In this document: positions 24,817 through 32,944 of the stretch, one piece after another | Layout of the letters: every line of letters starts with the position of its first letter | Numbering within the stretch: position 1 is the stretch's first letter | Assembly: GCA_905192745.1 (NCBI GenBank) | Contig: CAJJLZ010000010.1 | Span: forward strand, 1 to 64,000 | DNA from: an uncultured Oscillospiraceae bacterium | GTDB taxonomy: Bacteria > Bacillota > Clostridia > Oscillospirales > Acutalibacteraceae | DNA length: 64,000 nucleotides | Direction of reading: 5' to 3' | Made by a program: the position numbers and the translations under genes | Notes under the pieces: generated by a model | Told to the model about the DNA's origin: nothing | The model's database searches: none | The model's input: only the letters and a program-made list of their open reading frames with translations

Positions 24817-25632
24817 CTAACTTCCACCAGAAGATATTCCCTTTTCCTGAAACCCAACGGCCCGCAAAGAAGATCCCGACTCTTCCTCCAATGTATAGGT
24901 TATCATCCGGGCATATCCCATTTCTCTGGCTGCTCTTGCCGCACGGGCATACAGCAGACTGCAGCCGTTACGGTACCCCGGCTTGACACACATCCGTAAT
25001 ATCTCAACGGTTTTCCCATCATCTCGGTACCGGCTGACAGGCCGACCAACCATCACCACCCCAGCCAGAATGTCGCCTGCCCAAAGGCTGATCGAAAACA
25101 TATGCCCCTGCGGCGGCATATGATGCCTGTGATAATGCTTAATAAACGCACACGCCGCTTTAAAGGTAATGGGCTGTACCCGGTACTCTGCCGCTGTATA
25201 TCTCGTCGTATAGCGGCGCATAAAGGCATGGGCCTGGTCAGCGGTATGCTGCGTATCACAGTATAGCTTCCAACCATCTTCCATAAAGTCGTTCAGAATA
25301 TAGGTATCACCATCTCCAATTTCTTCGTCGGTCAGTACGGTGTAGAGCTTCCGTTCCTCACTGAGATATTTGTCCACAACGGATATCCCCCCTAAAAAAG
25401 AAATAAATGCGGTTAAAGGCCCTCGCTGTTCCCTTACCGGGCGTTTGAGGTCCGAATACACCGCATTCATCTCATTCTCATCACAGCTTTTTATTCGATA
25501 CTGATCTCCTGATCCGGTTCGATAAACCGTCGGAAGCTCATTTTCCAGTTCTGGATAAGCCCCCATAATGACGACTTCACGGCCATTATCCTCTGGATAC
25601 ACAAATCGATTGACATAGTCCCTGTAACCGGA
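24817..25632 (-). pseudogene. XF1762-type GNAT fragment with upstream remnant
   Basis: The part from about 25.3 kb to 24.8 kb resembles XF1762-family acetyltransferase-like proteins: VQPITFKAACAFIKHYHRHH, SLWAGDILAGVVMVGRPVSR, RMCVKPGYRNGCSLLYARAA. The protein stops at SSGGS, about 30 residues before the family's usual end. Upstream in the same frame is a segment (YVNRFVYPEDNGREVV..., MGAYPELENELPTVYRTGSG) that seems to belong with the Thg1-like remnant or another gene. This is a fused, decayed region. Confidence 0.55.
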
Positions 25633-26156
25633 ATGTGGAGATCCGCTTTCCAACGCCGACGCACCCCCTCGCCATCGAATGTTCTGAGAATACAGCTTCC
25701 TCGCTTCTGTGCATCGGGACAGGCGCTCCAATTCAGACCTTTCTCCTGCCAGAGCTTCTCCTGAAGCTGATTTTGGTTCAATCCCACAAGCTCTTTGCGA
25801 GAAAAGGTGGTCTGCGCCAGTCCTTGAATCGAATTCCGGAAAGCGTCCTGCTGTCGGTCGATAAAGTAATTGCATACCTCTTGCTGCGGTAAGACAAATG
25901 CACGGCTGTCAAACAGCGCGAGATCCTGCTTTGCCTCATATACTGCGACTGGGAACGCCGAATTTGTTCGGTTCTGTTCTTCTACCAGCCGCCGGTATGC
26001 ACGATTGAAGGCCAATGTAGCCATATTGGCTGAAACGCTAACGAGCTTTTGCAGATTGTTCTTAAACCAGCTTTCGGCTCTTGGCGTCTCATAGTTAACC
26101 AACAGCAACGAAATCTCATCGCTTTGGGTATACGCCAAGCAGAAATGCCTTCGCAA
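25491..26156 (-). pseudogene. Thg1-like tRNA(His) guanylyltransferase, truncated
   Basis: The frame begins abruptly with AYTQSDEISLLLVNYETPR, the second metal-site region of Thg1-like 3'-5' polymerases, and continues with NLQKLVSVSANMATLAFNRA and FDSRAFVLPQQEVCNYFIDR, QQDAFRNSIQGLAQTTFS. About 80 N-terminal residues, including the first catalytic Asp region, are missing, and only a TTG is available as start. The end also changes frame near 25.63 kb. Thg1-like genes are carried by some bacterial mobile elements and phages, so it fits the island. Confidence 0.7.
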
Positions 26157-26227
26157 CTACAAAAGAAGCGAAGGCACCCTGCATAATTATTTTTGAAGTT
26201 GCTTTCCGCTTACTTCAATTGGGACAT

Positions 26228-26258
26228 AAAAAAGCGAGAGACTAATGCTAGTCTCTCG
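26228..26258 (-). terminator. Probable terminator near the right island end
   Basis: Perfect 10-bp stem (26235-26244 and 26249-26258) with a 4-nt loop, followed on the minus strand by a T-rich stretch. The 250 bp between it and the gene stub at 26403 show no gene. Confidence 0.7.
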
Positions 26259-26402
26259 TTGGTTATATGCACGTCTATTGCTCGTCTTTCCTACACGAAT
26301 TCCGCCATACACGACTAGCAGCCACAGTTAAAATTGGGTTTATTGAATCTCCTTCTGTGTTACATGACCACTTTATCTTGTATACAGTAAAGTTTCCTAA
26401 CA

Positions 26403-26576
26403 CTAAATAGTACTAGGTAATGGAGCAATTTTGCCCTTCTCATAGGTATCCGGAAAGCAGAAGGCAAACCGGATCGCCGCTTCCTCTTTCCTTTTCATTA
26501 CGCTGTTCAACTCGCCCCCGGTATACCGGGCGGGTTTCTGAACACGCTCAAACAGTTCCTCCAGCGAACAGGCCAT
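26403..26576 (-). pseudogene. Original 5' end of the TIGR03960 gene, truncated by the island
   Basis: ATG 26576, preceded by GGAGGAAGAAC, opens a 57-codon frame whose codons ~12-46 match the TIGR03960 N-terminus (RYTGGELNSVMKRKEE, FAFCFPDTYE) before running into unrelated AT-rich sequence and a stop. The first 11 codons (ACSLEELFER) are GC-rich and host-like, unlike the start of the intact copy at 3891. It lies 110 nt after the M50 peptidase gene, where the complete gene would be expected. This is the host's own start left behind after integration. Confidence 0.9.
26443..26543. repeat. Right copy of the 101-bp duplication
   Basis: Direct repeat of 3752-3852, 96 of 101 bases identical, including an unbroken run of about 30 bp in the middle (around 26480-26510). 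Four of the five differences are synonymous or third-position; one changes Val to Ala. Confidence 0.85.
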
Positions 26577-26686
26577 GTTCTTCCTCCGCCATTTTATAAA
26601 TCCGTAATCCGGCGCCTTCGGGCCGGAATCAAGCCGTTTTCCCTACCGTATCCTGTTGATTATACTATAAACCGGCCCGGCCGCTT

Positions 26687-27274
26687 TTATTTTCGTTTGA
26701 ATAGGAGAAGGAGTCCCAGATAGAGACTGACCGCCAGCAGGGTAAAATTGTATCCGCTGCGGATCAGCACATAGAATCCGGCCGTTGCGAGCGGAACCAG
26801 CACGGCGACCGACACGATTTGTCCCAGCTGTTCGCAGCGTTCCTCCTCCATACGGCCGGCCAGAAAAAAGTACAGAGCCTGTCCGCCGTCCAGCGGACCG
26901 ATCGGCAGCAGATTAAAGACCCCCATGGTCAGATGGATCAGCGCGGGCGCGTTCATTCCGACAGCCGCCGCCAGCACAGCAAAGGTCAGCAGATTCACCA
27001 GCGGGCCGGCCAGCGCGACCAGCAGGCTGCCGCCGTATCCGAGCCGGGAGGTGGGCGCCTGCTCCACCCTCACCCCAAATATGCCGACGCTGATTGCCGC
27101 CGGCCGGCTTCCCAGCGCATACAGGGCGAGGAAATGCCCCGCTTCATGCATGGCGGACGCCGCGACGCACCAGAGGGGAAGGCCGGAGGAATCCAGAGAC
27201 AGCAGCACCACAATCGCCGCGGGGAACAGCAGGCTCAGCCGGAAGTCCACCCCGCGAATCCGCAGCTCAAGCAT
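26687..27274 (-). CDS. M50 site-2 protease, SpoIVFB-like
   Basis: A 195-residue membrane metalloprotease with zinc motif MHEAGHFLALY and the second ligand motif NLLPIGPLDGGQALY. Five to six membrane segments are visible. Family members cut membrane-bound substrates; SpoIVFB releases active SigK in sporulating cells. Its start overlaps the end of the M23 peptidase gene by 8 nt, so they are coupled, matching the SpoIVFA/SpoIVFB arrangement. The next gene of the ancestral operon, TIGR03960, is truncated here by the island. Confidence 0.9.
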   Translation of the reverse strand: MLELRIRGVDFRLSLLFPAAIVVLLSLDSSGLPLWCVAASAMHEAGHFLALYALGSRPAAISVGIFGVRVEQAPTSRLGYGGSLLVALAGPLVNLLTFAVLAAAVGMNAPALIHLTMGVFNLLPIGPLDGGQALYFFLAGRMEEERCEQLGQIVSVAVLVPLATAGFYVLIRSGYNFTLLAVSLYLGLLLLFKRK

Positions 27275-28178
27275 ATTCGCTGACCGGCACGACGCCGGCC
27301 GGATCGTAGGCCACGCCGTTCACCCGGATCTCAATATGAAGATGCGGGCCGGTGGAATCCCCCGTAGAACCGACCCTTGCCACCGTTTCCCCCGCCCGGA
27401 TAACCGCGTCCTCCGGAGCCAGAATTTCAGAGCAGTGGGCATACAGCACCTCGATCCCGTTTCCGTGATAAATTTTTATATATTTGCCGTAGCTGCCGTT
27501 CTCCCCTGTCTCTTCCACCACGCCGAAATACATGGCCGCGATGGCTGAACCCGTATCCGCGCCGACATCCAGCGCCTGATGAAAGCTCAGCCCTTTCCCG
27601 GTCGGATTCTCCCGGTAGCCGAAGCGGGAGGTTACGGTTCCCGCCGCCAGAGGCTTGGCCGCTTTCATGCTAAGCGTCAGCGGCGCAAAGCTGGCCCCTG
27701 CCGGCGGATAGAATACCTTTTTTCCGTCTGCGGCAAGGTCGTTCCCGCCGGTGGGAACCGTCCCGGCCGCGGTGGACGAAACACCGGAAGCGGAACCGTC
27801 CGTCCCCGTGGTTCCGGACGGAGCGGTTTCGGTCGGCGTGGTCGTACCGCCGGAAGACGCGGAGGAATCCTTCCCCGTCGGGCCGGCCGCGCCGGACGGA
27901 GAGTCCCCGCCGGACGAGGAATCGCCTGCCCCGGGCGTGTCCAGCAGGGCGGCCAGCGTCGCAATGACCGAATTGCTCATGATCGACTGGTTGAAGCTCT
28001 GGCGGAGCTGGGAAAATGCCGAACCGCCGATTAGACGGAACACCAGCGCAATCAGAATTACCACCAGACAGGATATACTCTGCACCGCGATCAGCTGCCA
28101 GCCGGAGGCGGCGCTTTTGGAGGCGTTCTTTTTGGATTCCGGCGTATGTGACGACCGGCGCGGTCTTTCGTCCGGCAT
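27267..28178 (-). CDS. Membrane-anchored M23 peptidase-domain protein (SpoIVFA/SpoIIQ-like)
   Basis: A 303-residue protein with a basic N-terminus, one membrane helix (residues ~33-50), a long Ser/Thr/Gly/Pro-rich linker (about 80-150) and a C-terminal LytM/M23 domain. Metal ligands are visible in FHQALDVGAD and PHLHIEI. Its place directly before the SpoIVFB-like protease suggests a SpoIVFA-like regulator facing the space between mother cell and forespore. Whether it cuts peptidoglycan is not certain, although the ligands seem present. Confidence 0.88.
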   Translation of the reverse strand: MPDERPRRSSHTPESKKNASKSAASGWQLIAVQSISCLVVILIALVFRLIGGSAFSQLRQSFNQSIMSNSVIATLAALLDTPGAGDSSSGGDSPSGAAGPTGKDSSASSGGTTTPTETAPSGTTGTDGSASGVSSTAAGTVPTGGNDLAADGKKVFYPPAGASFAPLTLSMKAAKPLAAGTVTSRFGYRENPTGKGLSFHQALDVGADTGSAIAAMYFGVVEETGENGSYGKYIKIYHGNGIEVLYAHCSEILAPEDAVIRAGETVARVGSTGDSTGPHLHIEIRVNGVAYDPAGVVPVSEYA

Positions 28179-28239
28179 GGAAGTTCACGTCCTTTCCGTA
28201 TAATATCGCAGGCGTCCGTCCGACGCGGGGAGGCATCCG

Positions 28240-28272
28240 ACGCGGGGAGGCGTCCGGGACGCCTCCCCGCGT
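28240..28272 (-). terminator. GC-rich palindrome between spoIVA and the M23 gene
   Basis: A perfect 16-bp inverted repeat (28240-28255, 28257-28272) right after the spoIVA stop, with a further partial copy of one arm at 28222-28234. No T run follows, so it may be a processing or attenuation structure. Confidence 0.6.
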
Positions 28273-28277
28273 TTCAG

Positions 28278-29753
28278 TCAGACGATGATACAGATCAGGC
28301 CGTTGCAGCCCTCGTTGATGATGCGCTCCACCGTTTCCTTCAGCTTGATCCGCGCGTCCCCCGGCATCCGGTAAAGCTTGTTGTGCAGTCCCTCGTTGAC
28401 CAGACCGTAAAGCGAGGTGCCGAAGATATTGGATTCCCAGATTTTGTTCGGGCTCTCCTCAAATTCGCGCAGCAGGTAGTTGACCAGATCCTCCGACTGC
28501 CGTTCGGAACCGACGATCGGCGAAACCTCGGTGGTGATGTCCGCCCGCATCATGTGGATGGAGGGAGCCTGCGCCCGCAGACGGATGCCGTACCGGCCGC
28601 TCTGTTTGATGATCTCCGGCTCGTCGAGGGTCATCTCCTCCAGCGACGGCATAACGATGCCATAGCCGGTGGCCTCCACCTCATCCAGCGCGTTTTTGAT
28701 CTTGTCATATTTTTTCTTGATTCCGGACAGCTCCACCATACAGGCCATCAGCGCCGCTTCTCCGTCAATGGCAAGTCCCGTGGTCTCCCCCAGCACCTTA
28801 TAGAACAGGTCGGGATGAATGGTGACCGCGATGGAAGCGCAGCCGCGTCCCAGCTCGATCGCCGTCATCCGTGCGCCGTCCACATACTCGCATTTCAGAA
28901 TATCGCCGGTCATGGCGGAAACATTGCTGATCTTATGCACCAGCTCGGCGGCGCCGCGCACCGTATCGAATACCGAACGGCGGATCGGATTGTTCTTGTC
29001 GAGCCCGGTGACCCACTTCGGCAGCTCCACCGCAATCTCCCGCACCGGGAATTCAAAGAGCACCTTTTCCAGAATACGGCGGATTTCCGCCTCTTCCATC
29101 TCCAGGCAGTTGACCGGGCAGACCGGCACCGCGTACCGGGATTCCATCTCGGCGGCAAGCTGCATCGTTTCGGGCGAGGTGGGGTTCAGGGTATTCAGCA
29201 GCACCACGAAGGGCTTGTGAATCTCCTTCAGCTCGGAGATCACCCGTTCCTCCGCTTCTTCGTATTCGTCGCGGGGAATCTCGGTGATGGAACCGTCGGT
29301 AGTAACCACCAGACCGATGGTGGAATGCTCGGTGATCACCTTCTGCGTCCCGATCTCCGCCGCCATGTTGAAGGGGATCTCCTCTTCAAACCATGGGGTT
29401 TTGACCATCCGGGGCGCGTTGTTCTCGATATACCCCAGCGAGGAAGGGACGATGTAGCCCACGCAGTCGATCAGCCGGACGTTCAGCGTCGCGGTGCCGT
29501 CCACCGTGATGGTAACGGCCTGCTCGGGGATAAATTTGGGTTCGGTAGTCATAATGGTCCGCCCGGCGGCCGACTGGGGCAGTTCATCCGTCGCGCGGTC
29601 GCGGCGGGCAACGCTCTCGATATTCGGAATCACCAGAGTATCCATAAACCGTTTGATAAAGGTGGATTTGCCCGTGCGCACGGGGCCGACGACGCCGATA
29701 TAGATGTCGCCCTGCGTGCGCTGGGCAATGGTATCGTAGATATTGCTTTCCAT
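28278..29753 (-). CDS. spoIVA: Stage IV sporulation protein A (spore coat ATPase)
   Basis: SpoIVA is the ATPase that polymerises on the forespore surface to form the coat base. The 491-residue product has the family's usual length, Walker A GVVGPVRTGKSTFIKRF near the N-terminus, and the conserved end YRMPGDARIKLKETVERIIN. I start at ATG 29753 because GAGGAGG is 7-9 nt upstream; the longer frame runs into sipL. It follows sipL by 14 nt, so the two partners are cotranscribed. Expression is expected from a mother-cell sigma factor, but I could not place a SigE promoter. Confidence 0.97.
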   Translation of the reverse strand: MESNIYDTIAQRTQGDIYIGVVGPVRTGKSTFIKRFMDTLVIPNIESVARRDRATDELPQSAAGRTIMTTEPKFIPEQAVTITVDGTATLNVRLIDCVGYIVPSSLGYIENNAPRMVKTPWFEEEIPFNMAAEIGTQKVITEHSTIGLVVTTDGSITEIPRDEYEEAEERVISELKEIHKPFVVLLNTLNPTSPETMQLAAEMESRYAVPVCPVNCLEMEEAEIRRILEKVLFEFPVREIAVELPKWVTGLDKNNPIRRSVFDTVRGAAELVHKISNVSAMTGDILKCEYVDGARMTAIELGRGCASIAVTIHPDLFYKVLGETTGLAIDGEAALMACMVELSGIKKKYDKIKNALDEVEATGYGIVMPSLEEMTLDEPEIIKQSGRYGIRLRAQAPSIHMMRADITTEVSPIVGSERQSEDLVNYLLREFEESPNKIWESNIFGTSLYGLVNEGLHNKLYRMPGDARIKLKETVERIINEGCNGLICIIV

Positions 29754-29767
29754 CTCCGTTCCTCCTC

Positions 29768-31294
29768 TCAGCATAATGGCACGAGCAGCATGGTGTCCTT
29801 CGGCAGGACGTCGCTCGACAGCGCGTTCTCCTCCATCACCGCATTCATGGAGGTATGACAGGCCTTGGCAATCTCCCAAAGCGATTCGCCGCTGTTCGCG
29901 TAATAAATCTTCAGGGCGGCCTTTTCCGCCGGGAAGGAGGCTTCCTCATTCGCCGTCACCTCGGCGAGCGCGGTAAAGCTGTCCATAACATAGCAGCGGC
30001 GGGTGACCGAAAGCTCCGCCCGGATTTCGAGCTTTCCCGCGCCGGTCATGCTGTAATCCGCGTCCATCACCCGGATATCCGACGCGACCGCGTTGCAGTC
30101 ATCGTCATATTCCAGCGTAAAGTCGCTCGGCCGCTCGAAATAGGAGACGAGTCCCTGCGCATCCTTGGCCAGCATGGAAATCATCAGCCGTCCGGCCAGC
30201 TTGCTCCGGCCGTCTTCGCAGATCTCGGAGACCGGGACCGCTTCGCACCAGATATCCATCACGCTCGCCGCTCCGTCCTCCGGCAGGTCGAGGCTTTCCC
30301 GGATGGTGGAATCGCTGTGCCGGATCGCCTTCAGGCATTCGGTATCCAGGCGGCGGCTTTCGGTTTTCAGCGGGCAGCGGGTGGAATACGCGTCCGTCAC
30401 CACCTCCGCCATGCCGGTGCGGTAGCACTGGACCGAAGCAATCAGCTTGATATTGACCTCCAGCAGGCGGTTCTCACCATTCTGATTCTGCGTAATGCGG
30501 ATTTCGCTGGACGCGATGTCCAGCCGGATGTCGCAGACCCACTCTTCATCCAAACCGTCGACGTCGATGATCTGGCTGAAGGGGATTTCATGCCGCACCT
30601 GCTGTGTTTCGCCCGATTCCGGGTCGCAGACATACAGATTTTTCATCAGCAGGTCGCCCTTAACGATAATCTTGTTCGCCAGCAGCTTGCAGTCGTTCAG
30701 CACGGGAACCGCGTCGCCGCGCACCAGAGATACCGCCGACGGCTTGCCCTGCCCCAGTTCCAGCACCTCGTTCAGGGTAAAGGATTTTTCGGCGGAAACC
30801 GCGGGAACGGAATAGGAAACCACGTTTTTGCGGGTATAGACGGTATCCCCCGACAAAGCGGAAACCACGTCCGTTCCGCCCTCCGCCTGCATTTTCAGCC
30901 GCACGCTGAACGCGCCGTGTACATCCAGCCGGCGGGGGCTGGTGGCGCGGCAGTTGCAGTAATCGGTCTTGGCCGACACCCACGCGCAGGGCGTGCCGAC
31001 GCTCGCCTTGACCGGGAAGGTGCTGGTAAAGGGTTTGCTGAACTCACAACTCCGCACGCACCGGCGCGCCTCGTCCAGATACAGAACCTGAACGACCGCC
31101 ACCCCGTCCACCAGCATCCGGTCTCCGCTGAGTTGCTTCGACTGCACAACCGGACGAAGGGTGCATTTCAGCACCGCCGCGATATCCGGATAATAGTCGG
31201 GCAGCACGAAGTCGCAGTCAACAGGACGCTCGTCAAATCCGTCGAACAGGGTTTCCGGAACGGCGATGGCTTTGTTTATCACCTTGAAATCCAT
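29768..31294 (-). CDS. sipL: SipL-like SpoIVA partner: DUF3794 (SPOCS) repeats plus LysM
   Basis: A 508-residue protein with three DUF3794/SPOCS-type beta domains and a C-terminal LysM domain (YYANSGESLWEIAKAC, ending PKDTMLLVPLC). This is the architecture of Clostridioides difficile SipL, which binds SpoIVA through LysM and anchors the coat. The start at ATG 31294 follows AAAGGAGAGG. Adjacent to spoIVA, so both partners come from one message. Confidence 0.92.
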   Translation of the reverse strand: MDFKVINKAIAVPETLFDGFDERPVDCDFVLPDYYPDIAAVLKCTLRPVVQSKQLSGDRMLVDGVAVVQVLYLDEARRCVRSCEFSKPFTSTFPVKASVGTPCAWVSAKTDYCNCRATSPRRLDVHGAFSVRLKMQAEGGTDVVSALSGDTVYTRKNVVSYSVPAVSAEKSFTLNEVLELGQGKPSAVSLVRGDAVPVLNDCKLLANKIIVKGDLLMKNLYVCDPESGETQQVRHEIPFSQIIDVDGLDEEWVCDIRLDIASSEIRITQNQNGENRLLEVNIKLIASVQCYRTGMAEVVTDAYSTRCPLKTESRRLDTECLKAIRHSDSTIRESLDLPEDGAASVMDIWCEAVPVSEICEDGRSKLAGRLMISMLAKDAQGLVSYFERPSDFTLEYDDDCNAVASDIRVMDADYSMTGAGKLEIRAELSVTRRCYVMDSFTALAEVTANEEASFPAEKAALKIYYANSGESLWEIAKACHTSMNAVMEENALSSDVLPKDTMLLVPLC

Positions 31295-31386
31295 GAAGGC
31301 TCCTCTCCTTTGCGCTTTCTCTACGACAATATATGTGACCTGTCCACCGAGTATGCCGCCGCCCGCAACTTTTTCCATGAAAAAAA

Positions 31387-31430
31387 CCGCCCGCGCATAG
31401 TCGGCTGTAACACAGACTATGCACGGGCGG
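31387..31430 (-). terminator. Terminator of the GNAT gene
   Basis: A 16-bp stem with one mismatch (31387-31402, 31415-31430), followed on the minus strand by seven T. Confidence 0.88.
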
Positions 31431-31463
31431 CGGAGCGTATGCCCCCGAAGCGTTTTCGTTTTT

Positions 31464-32681
31464 TCAGAAGAAATCGGCGATCAGGCAGGGCTTTTCGTAA
31501 AACACGCCGTTCAGCGCCGGGGAAGCCGCCGTTTCTTCCGCGATCCTCCCGGCAAAGCACAGCGATTCCAGCGAAGCGGCCCCGACAATCAGCCGGGAAA
31601 AATCCCCGATGGAAAGGACGATATCCGCCCCGTTTTCTTCCGCGGCTTTCGCAACGGAAAGGGCGCGCCCTTCCCGGTATTCCACAATAAAAAGCCCGCT
31701 GTTTTCCGTCAGCAGCGGATCGTCCACCGCAACCGCCGCCCGTCCGCTCCCCCGGTAGCGGGCCAGCTCCAGCACCCTTTGAACATTCAGGACCCGGACC
31801 ATACCGGCGTACTGCCGTTCCCGCCGGGCGCCCTCCCATTCGGGGATCAGCGGCGCGATATCCCGGTCAACCGGCAGAAGAAACCGGATCCGGTCGGCAT
31901 GGGAGCGGAACGCGTGGGCATGATTAAGCAGGCCCCGCAGCCCCTCGGCGTCGGTAAAAAAGAATTCCCGGCACCCGATCTCCCGGTTTTCGATCCGGAA
32001 AGTCATCGCTCCCTTGGGAACGCCGTCCGCGTCTTTCCACACATAGGTATATTCACAGTCCCGTTCCGGCCGGGCGCGCCGCAGCGGCTCATAGTCCATG
32101 TCCTCCCTCGCGATCATGAGATTATACCGGGCGGAAAAGGCCTCGTATACCGTGCGGTAATCCTCCACATACCGTCCCTTTTCCACCAAGGACGCCGTAC
32201 CGCCGGTATCCGGATACGGGAGCCGGTCGGCAACCGGCAGGCGGAACTCGGTGCGCTCACAGCCCAGCCCGTATCCGAAACGGGAATAAAACGCCGTGCT
32301 GAAGGGATATAAATAGGAAAAGACCGCCCCCTGAGCCGCTGTTTCCCGCAGGGCGGCGGCCAGACAAGCCCGCACCGCGCCCCGGCGGCGATAGGCCGGA
32401 AGGGTGGATACCCCGCCGATTCCCCGCATCGGGACTGCCTGCCCATCGAAGCGCATCGGATATGCGGTGGCGGTAAGCACACTCATCATGGTCTCATCGT
32501 CGTCCTCCAAGGCGGCCCAGCGCTCTCCATACTGCCGGTCGAACCGGCCGCAGGGAGCCTCCGCCCTCTCCCGCCGCATCTCCTCGCTGGTTTTTTCTTC
32601 TGTCAGTGGGAATTCAAAGGACAGATGGAAAACCTCCTCCGCCCGCCGGAATTCACTTTCCCGGATTTTTCGCAGAATCAT
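31464..32681 (-). CDS. Eis-like GNAT N-acetyltransferase
   Basis: A 405-residue protein of the Eis type: N-terminal GNAT domain with acetyl-CoA loop (GIGGVSTLPAYRRRGAVRAC), a second GNAT-like domain, and a C-terminal sterol-carrier-like domain. Mycobacterial Eis acetylates aminoglycosides at several amines, but many relatives have unknown amine substrates. The family length is about 400, so it is complete. It is monocistronic, with a strong terminator downstream. Confidence 0.9.
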   Translation of the reverse strand: MILRKIRESEFRRAEEVFHLSFEFPLTEEKTSEEMRRERAEAPCGRFDRQYGERWAALEDDDETMMSVLTATAYPMRFDGQAVPMRGIGGVSTLPAYRRRGAVRACLAAALRETAAQGAVFSYLYPFSTAFYSRFGYGLGCERTEFRLPVADRLPYPDTGGTASLVEKGRYVEDYRTVYEAFSARYNLMIAREDMDYEPLRRARPERDCEYTYVWKDADGVPKGAMTFRIENREIGCREFFFTDAEGLRGLLNHAHAFRSHADRIRFLLPVDRDIAPLIPEWEGARRERQYAGMVRVLNVQRVLELARYRGSGRAAVAVDDPLLTENSGLFIVEYREGRALSVAKAAEENGADIVLSIGDFSRLIVGAASLESLCFAGRIAEETAASPALNGVFYEKPCLIADFF

Positions 32682-32866
32682 CGTCTTTCTCCTTTGCCGT
32701 CCGACGTATTTTTCCTGAATGACGGAATGACTAAATGACGGAATGCCTGAATACCAGTATAGCGGAAAGACCGAAAAAGCACAATCACCTCTGCGCCGGA
32801 CAGGGTTACAATTTTGTTTTCTTTCTCTGCCGAAATTTACAGTTTTGTTCTATTTTCCCCTTCGGC

Positions 32867-32895
32867 TTGTATTGCCAAATCGGGTGTGCTATCCT
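32867..32895 (+). promoter_or_regulatory. Candidate promoter for the PIG-L gene
   Basis: TTGTAT (32867-32872) and TATCCT (32890-32895) with a 17-nt spacer, about 50 nt before the start codon. The 260-bp gap to the divergent GNAT gene also holds two copies of AATGACGGAATG (32718-32729, 32734-32745). Confidence 0.5.
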
Positions 32896-32944
32896 TAAAA
32901 CAGTCAAAAAACGTATTTGAAAACACGGGAACGAGGCAAAGCCA

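Larger units (their letters stand above)
3853..26442. mobile_element. Decayed integrated island (~22.6 kb) carrying a biosynthetic cluster
   Basis: The interval between the two copies of the 101-bp repeat interrupts a conserved order. In many Clostridia, M23 peptidase, M50 peptidase, TIGR03960 and TIGR03936 genes are adjacent; here the first two lie right of 26.6 kb and the last two left of 3.9 kb. The interval carries an integrase N-terminal remnant next to the left junction, a small HTH gene, a broken ParA-like gene, several truncated or frameshifted genes and an AT-rich biosynthetic operon. The integrase is broken, so the island is probably immobile now. Exact recombination point within the repeat is not resolved. 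Confidence 0.85.

Noticed and set aside
26819..27548. Overlapping plus-strand frames across the M50/M23 genes
   Set aside because: Arg/Gln/Gly-rich shadows of two coupled peptidase genes.
29855..31690. 611-codon plus-strand frame opposite sipL
   Set aside because: Antisense shadow of sipL, low-complexity His/Arg/Gly-rich translation, no ribosome site.
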